Shown here: piece by piece, positions 14,604 through 18,968 of the stretch | How positions within the stretch are numbered: the stretch's first letter is position 1 | Layout: each line of letters opens with the position of its first letter | DNA from: JANWHF01 sp036276235 | Lineage (GTDB): Bacteria > Planctomycetota > Phycisphaerae > Tepidisphaerales > Tepidisphaeraceae | Reading direction: 5' to 3' | Assembly (NCBI GenBank): GCA_036276235.1 | Contig: DATBDZ010000050.1 | Span: forward strand, 1 to 18,968 | DNA length: 18,968 nt | Made by a program: the position numbers and the translations under genes | The notes under the pieces: generated by a model | What the model was told of the DNA's origin: nothing | Database searches by the model: none | The model's input: only the letters and a program-made list of their open reading frames with translations

Positions 14604-17600
14604 TTATCGGGTTTGCAGCTCCGAGGTCGCCGCTATCGGCGCGATGCGTTGGCGAAGGGCGACAAGCTGGTTCTGCTGCGATGGAGGAAGGTGAGTAAGA
14701 TCTTCTTCCCCTGTATCAATGGAAGCGAGCACCTTTGCCGCCTCGTCCTTCTCACCACCTTTGAACAGAATATCGGCCAGATTGAGGCTCCAACGAATAT
14801 TATGAGCATCCAATGCAATGGCGCGGCGAAGATGAGCGGCTGCTGCTTTGTAATCGCCCGCCTTGGCGCTGATATAAGCAAACGTATCAAGCAATTCCGG
14901 TGCGCGCGGACTTACGCTCAGGGCAGCCTTTGCATGGCCCAGCGCCTCAGGAAGATTGCCGTCGTCGGCTGACAGCAGCATGGCCAGATTGTTTTGCGCG
15001 ATTGGCCGGTTGGGATCCAGTTGCACGCTGCGCAAGTATAAGACCTTTGCTTTGTTGGTATCGCCGGTCTGCTCGGCAAAAATCCCCGCCTGCTCAAGCG
15101 CGCCGGCAGATGCATCATGTCTGGCCTCAACCGAAGCAAATGTGCGCTTGGCTTCATTAAGGCACGCACTCAATTCCGCGTGCCGCATGCCGACCGCAGC
15201 CCACGCCTCGGCCAAGAGCGTCGTCTCGTCAATTGAATTTCGGTCGATCATTGACGCCACCTGACTGATCCATCGTTGCGCATCCTGGTCGCTGAGCTTG
15301 CGCGCCGCCAACTTCAGGCCTGCGGCCCGCCACGCCGCTTGCTCCTTGGCGTGAGGAAAAATCAATAACTCGGCCGACGCGGTATCTCCCATGACACAGA
15401 GCGCCTCAGCATCGGTGAACAACAATTCCATAAAATGGTCGGGCGCGCTGCGCGCTTGCGCTAGATGCGGCTGGAGTTGGGTCACGGCCTGGCTCGGATT
15501 CTTCAGCTCGATCAAGGCGCTGGCAATTGCGACATCAGCACGAATCGGGTCAGTGATTCGGTCCCTCCATCGATGCGCGGCATCAAGTGCTTTGTCCCAC
15601 TGGGCCTCCCCTGCATAGAACTGATACGCGAGCGCCGCGACTTCGGGTGACTGGGGAAATGTCGCTAGCGCGCGCTCAATTCCACGGGCTGCAACCATCG
15701 GCTGGCCGTTCCGAAGGTACATTCGAATGGCCCAACGCTGCACACTCTCAGCACGCGGGTATCGTTGCGCGATGACCGTCACACGGGCCACTTGCTCGGA
15801 CGGATCGTCGTTAAGCTGCGACGCGTCGAAGATCTGTTTCATTTCGGCCAACGATCGCGCACTCTGCGCGGGATTCTTGAGGTAATCAATCAGCAGTGGA
15901 TGAAGTTCTGCGTAGGCCGCAATTGCGGAGAGCATCGGCGTCGCTCGCTTGATCTCCGTCTGAATTTGATCGCCCTGATTCAGGCGCAGGCCTTCTTCGA
16001 CTACCGCGCTCGCGTCACTCGTTCGTCCAAGAATGAATAAATAGCCAATAAGACATCGCCGCGCAGTCGTGTCGTGGGGCGCGGCATCGATCGCGCTGTG
16101 ATATTGCGCAATCGCCTGATCGACCGAGCCGACGCTTGCCAGACAAGTGGCCTTTACCAATTCAGCACGGCCCGACGCCAACTTCATATTGTCGAGCAGG
16201 GCCAAAACATGTTCCGATTCAGCAGTCTTTCCTTGAGAAATATAAAGGCGGGCGGCAAACTCGATCGTATCAGCATCAGGCGCTTGTAAGAGACGCTCGA
16301 CCAGCTGGGTCGCATCCGCAAATCTGTTTTGACGCCAATACAGATCCGCAAGCAGCAAACCATCACTCGTGCTGAGGCGGCTGATTGGTTCGACAATTGC
16401 CGCGGCCTTCGCGTAGTCGCCTTCTTCCGAGAGCAGCCGCGCAGCGAATCGGGCTTCCACGGGGTTACGAATGACTTGCGCTGAGATTCGGTCCAGCTCC
16501 TGGCGCGCACGCTCATCATCTCCTTTTTGGCGATAGAGGGAGGCAAGGCTCAAGGCGACTCCAGTGGAATTAGCCCCGACGCTTTGAGCGAGCTGCAACT
16601 GATCGATTGCCTCGTTGATCTTTCCGGCCCGCTCCAATGATTGCGCCCGAAGCAGTCGTGGCGCGGTCAGCCCCGGGTGGGCACCGACGATCTGCGCCAG
16701 CAACTGAGCCAGCTCGCGGTCGTCCTCATCATTGGCGCGCGTCGCTGAAATGAGCCGGGCGCGCGCCATCATGCAGGTCAAACTCATCGGACCGAGGATC
16801 TTTTGCAGGCGTTGAATCGTATGCTCGCCGAAGGCGCGATCGCCGCGCATGGCTCGTGAATTGAGAGCCGCTTGCTGGATGGCGAGGTTTTGCGGCTGCT
16901 GCTCGCACAATTGCTGCCACTGCGCTTTGGCCGCATCCGCGCGAGTCCTATCGAGATAGGTGACCCTGGCCAACGCCCAATCGACTTTGTTTCCGCTGGA
17001 TCCTGCCATCGCTGTATCGAAGGCGATCAAACCGTCCGAAGGGGATTTGGCCAACGCACGCCGCAGTGCCAGGTTCGGTGTAACTCCATGTAGCCGCTCA
17101 TCGGTGTCGAGAATGCTCGCTTCCAGCCCCAGTGACCCAGCCTCGCTGATCGCCACCAGCCGGAGCATGCTCGGCTCGTCGAGCGAGGGAGACTCAAGCA
17201 GCTTTTTGACGACTTCGATCGCCTGTTGTTTTTCACCAGTGATCGCCAGGAACTGTGCGCGAAGAAGACTGAGTTCCTGATTCCCCGGGATTGCCTTATC
17301 CAGTTCGTCAATCAGCCTTTTGAGGGCTTCCGAAGAGATGGCGTTCGGCGTCTGCGCCTCTGCTACAGCCGCCCTGGTCAGAGTCACTGCCGCTGCGACC
17401 GTCGCCCCGCGACGAAAAGCGGCGGTAGCTGCCTGCGCAGCTCGGTCGACGTCGCCGCTCTGCAGGAGCAGGTCCGCCAGGCGCGACAACGGCAATCCCC
17501 ACGTCAGATCGATATCGCTGGCCTGTTGCCAGGCTTCGATCGCCAGATCGTTCTCGTTGAGCCGTGCCAGGGCCTCGCCGAGAAAATAAAGCAAATATGG

Positions 17601-18761
17601 ATTGTTCGGCTGCACTTCCAATGCGCGCCTGCATTGACCAGCCAGCGCCAGATTTCCGGCAGCCTCCGAAGACGACGGACCGAGAACAGCGCACCACGCC
17701 TGCGCGATCGGATCATTGCGGCCGGCAAGAATTCTTCGTACGCCGTTCGCGCCCGCCGTATCGTTAAGGCTAATGTCCGCCAGGCAAACCAGGGCAAGGA
17801 TGTCAGTTGAAGTTGTCGGCTGCGACATGTCCAGCTTCTGCGCCACCTCGACAACTTCCTTCCATTGATTTTGCTCCCAAAGCCGGCTGAGGAGCATCTG
17901 GCGAATGTCCGATCCCGCACCGGTGGCCACCGCAGTACGAAGAACGGCCACGTCTTCGCCGGGATCACCCTCGGCGGCAATCTGCGCTATGAGAATCTGA
18001 GCAAAGGCATCATCCGGCGCCGGTTGTTTTGCCGCCAATCGCAGCCTTGCAAGTGCGGAAGCCCGATCTCCTGTAACACCGTATGCAAATGCGCTAAACA
18101 GATTGAATCGTGCTTCCTCTGAGGGGCGTTCTCGATGCCATGCATCGATGTCGGCAAGAATCTGCTCCAGGCTCTGACCGGTTTGCGCCATGAGCGAGCA
18201 GGCCTTGAGCCGTGCAACAGGATTCAGCGGCTCGGCGGCGCACCAATCCCTGGCCGCCAGCAGCGCCGGCGCATACTTCTTCAGGTCGATCAATACATTC
18301 ACCTTTGTTTCGAGAGCTTGGGAATTTGCCGGTTGCTGCTTGAGAATTACATCAGCGGTCTCGATCGATTCCGATCGCAACCCCAACTGGCGGTAAAGGT
18401 TCAATAACTTCAAGCGCGGCTGCAGGAGGTTCGGATCCAGATGCAATAGATACTTGATCGCGCGCGCCTGCTCGACCCAATGTTGATGATTTGGCAATTC
18501 AACTCGAGGGCGGGCGTCGATGTATGATTCAAGCGCTTCGCGATCTTCCGGGATGCGCGCCAGATAGAGCGTCAGCTTATCGATGACTTGCGAATAATCG
18601 CCGCGCTTTGAAGCGGCTAAGCCCTCCTGGCGCCACGCTGCCGTTTGAACATGCAGCCGATGTTTGCGCCATGCGTAGACTCCTCCCACCGCCGTGGCGC
18701 AACCCAGCGCGATCGTCAGAAGGATGCTGATCCGGCGCCTGGTTCGAGAGGTGTGACTCAC
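14604..18761 (-). CDS. Giant membrane-anchored TPR-repeat protein
   Basis: A 1385-residue protein. Residues 1-10 are basic (RTRRR) and 11-31 form one hydrophobic segment, a signal anchor or uncleaved signal. The rest is almost entirely helical repeats of tetratricopeptide type, so it probably forms a long solenoid in the periplasm. Clear units are LGEALARLNENDLAIEAWQQA, LASLYRQKGDDERARQELDRI and, near the C-terminus, NNLAMLLSADDGNLPEALGHA followed by ELLDTFAYISAKAGDYKAAA. This C-terminal block resembles TPR proteins linked to exopolysaccharide and exosortase loci (PrsT-like), but I cannot confirm orthology. No enzymatic motif is visible. It starts at a GTG, with AGG eight bases upstream overlapping the preceding gene's stop. 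A scaffold joining export, ligation and outer-membrane steps is a guess from position. Confidence 0.88.
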   Translation of the reverse strand: MSHTSRTRRRISILLTIALGCATAVGGVYAWRKHRLHVQTAAWRQEGLAASKRGDYSQVIDKLTLYLARIPEDREALESYIDARPRVELPNHQHWVEQARAIKYLLHLDPNLLQPRLKLLNLYRQLGLRSESIETADVILKQQPANSQALETKVNVLIDLKKYAPALLAARDWCAAEPLNPVARLKACSLMAQTGQSLEQILADIDAWHRERPSEEARFNLFSAFAYGVTGDRASALARLRLAAKQPAPDDAFAQILIAQIAAEGDPGEDVAVLRTAVATGAGSDIRQMLLSRLWEQNQWKEVVEVAQKLDMSQPTTSTDILALVCLADISLNDTAGANGVRRILAGRNDPIAQAWCAVLGPSSSEAAGNLALAGQCRRALEVQPNNPYLLYFLGEALARLNENDLAIEAWQQASDIDLTWGLPLSRLADLLLQSGDVDRAAQAATAAFRRGATVAAAVTLTRAAVAEAQTPNAISSEALKRLIDELDKAIPGNQELSLLRAQFLAITGEKQQAIEVVKKLLESPSLDEPSMLRLVAISEAGSLGLEASILDTDERLHGVTPNLALRRALAKSPSDGLIAFDTAMAGSSGNKVDWALARVTYLDRTRADAAKAQWQQLCEQQPQNLAIQQAALNSRAMRGDRAFGEHTIQRLQKILGPMSLTCMMARARLISATRANDEDDRELAQLLAQIVGAHPGLTAPRLLRAQSLERAGKINEAIDQLQLAQSVGANSTGVALSLASLYRQKGDDERARQELDRISAQVIRNPVEARFAARLLSEEGDYAKAAAIVEPISRLSTSDGLLLADLYWRQNRFADATQLVERLLQAPDADTIEFAARLYISQGKTAESEHVLALLDNMKLASGRAELVKATCLASVGSVDQAIAQYHSAIDAAPHDTTARRCLIGYLFILGRTSDASAVVEEGLRLNQGDQIQTEIKRATPMLSAIAAYAELHPLLIDYLKNPAQSARSLAEMKQIFDASQLNDDPSEQVARVTVIAQRYPRAESVQRWAIRMYLRNGQPMVAARGIERALATFPQSPEVAALAYQFYAGEAQWDKALDAAHRWRDRITDPIRADVAIASALIELKNPSQAVTQLQPHLAQARSAPDHFMELLFTDAEALCVMGDTASAELLIFPHAKEQAAWRAAGLKLAARKLSDQDAQRWISQVASMIDRNSIDETTLLAEAWAAVGMRHAELSACLNEAKRTFASVEARHDASAGALEQAGIFAEQTGDTNKAKVLYLRSVQLDPNRPIAQNNLAMLLSADDGNLPEALGHAKAALSVSPRAPELLDTFAYISAKAGDYKAAAAHLRRAIALDAHNIRWSLNLADILFKGGEKDEAAKVLASIDTGEEDLTHLPPSQQNQLVALRQRIAPIAATSELQTR

Positions 18762-18770
18762 GTTTTATAC

Positions 18771-18968
18771 CTATGAGTTGGAAAGTGTGGCAGAGCCTAC
18801 GCCGCGCTGTAACTCGTTGAGGGCACGATCAACGGCTTTATCACGACCGCGCCAAACGCCGGCGAGTCGGCCGACGAAGCTGCTCACATGATTGTTTTTT
18901 GTACTGTCGAAATAGTCCCCAACCACCGGTTGCACTGTGCGGCGAATTTGTGGAATCGATTCCCGAAG
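18771..18968 (-). CDS. C-terminal end of an unrecognised protein (runs off the right edge)
   Basis: The minus-strand frame is open from the window edge to a TAG at 18771, giving 65 C-terminal residues (LRESIPQIRR... to ...SATLSNS). It contains GDYFDSTKNNHVSSFVGRLAG and a basic-acidic helical stretch ending in LNELQRGVG. There is no membrane segment and no motif I recognise. It is taken as coding because it stays open, keeps a protein-like composition, and ends only nine bases before the GTG of the TPR gene, whose ribosome binding site overlaps its stop. It is thus probably in the same operon. Function cannot be assigned from this fragment. Confidence 0.6.
   Translation of the reverse strand, partial: LRESIPQIRRTVQPVVGDYFDSTKNNHVSSFVGRLAGVWRGRDKAVDRALNELQRGVGSATLSNS

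Noticed and set aside
18670..18761. Twin-arginine signal in the TPR protein N-terminus
   Set aside because: There is a run of arginines, but no S/T-R-R-x-F-L-K pattern and no clear cleavage site. A simple signal anchor explains it.
1..18968. CRISPR arrays, insertion sequences, integrases, toxin-antitoxin or phage-defence genes
   Set aside because: No regular direct repeats, transposase or integrase motifs, or defence domains were seen on either strand.

Overview
The window is most likely a chromosomal piece of a Gram-negative bacterium, probably a planctomycete or a relative. That guess rests on the moderately high GC content, the style of the huge membrane-anchored TPR protein, and an ABC-type surface-glycan export locus with long runs of glycosyltransferases. 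No marker gene proves it.

Left edge (1-1107): bases 1-157 hold nothing I can assign. A small SRPBCC/AHSA1-family gene on the minus strand (158-547) is followed by a complete tRNA-Ser(GGA) on the plus strand (768-856). This tRNA is the only plus-strand gene I can support. Bases 857-1107 hold no gene, only a perfect GC-rich hairpin (924-943).

Centre (1108-14487): twelve minus-strand genes are packed with gaps of a few bases or 4-base ATGA overlaps; the largest gap is 52 bases. Read in transcription order they are: Wzm-like ABC permease; Wzt-like ATPase with a C-terminal glycan-recognition domain; GT2; GT2; left-handed beta-helix acetyltransferase; GT4 with a cysteine-rich insert; GT4; GT4; O-antigen ligase/polymerase-like membrane protein; GT2; GT4; and GT4 with a second cysteine-rich insert. 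That makes eight glycosyltransferases (five GT4, three GT2). They would build a lipid-linked glycan in the cytoplasm, and the acetyltransferase may decorate it. Wzm/Wzt would flip it across the inner membrane, and the WaaL/Wzy-like protein would join or polymerise it on the periplasmic side. No initiating phosphoglycosyl transferase, sugar-nucleotide enzyme or outer-membrane exporter is present, so those functions must lie elsewhere.

Right edge (14604-18968): a 1385-residue TPR protein with one N-terminal membrane anchor is separated from the permease gene by 116 bases. Nine bases upstream of it is the end of a further minus-strand gene that runs off the window and that I do not recognise. 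The same orientation and tight spacing suggest one long transcription unit entering from the right edge, possibly with an extra promoter before the permease gene.
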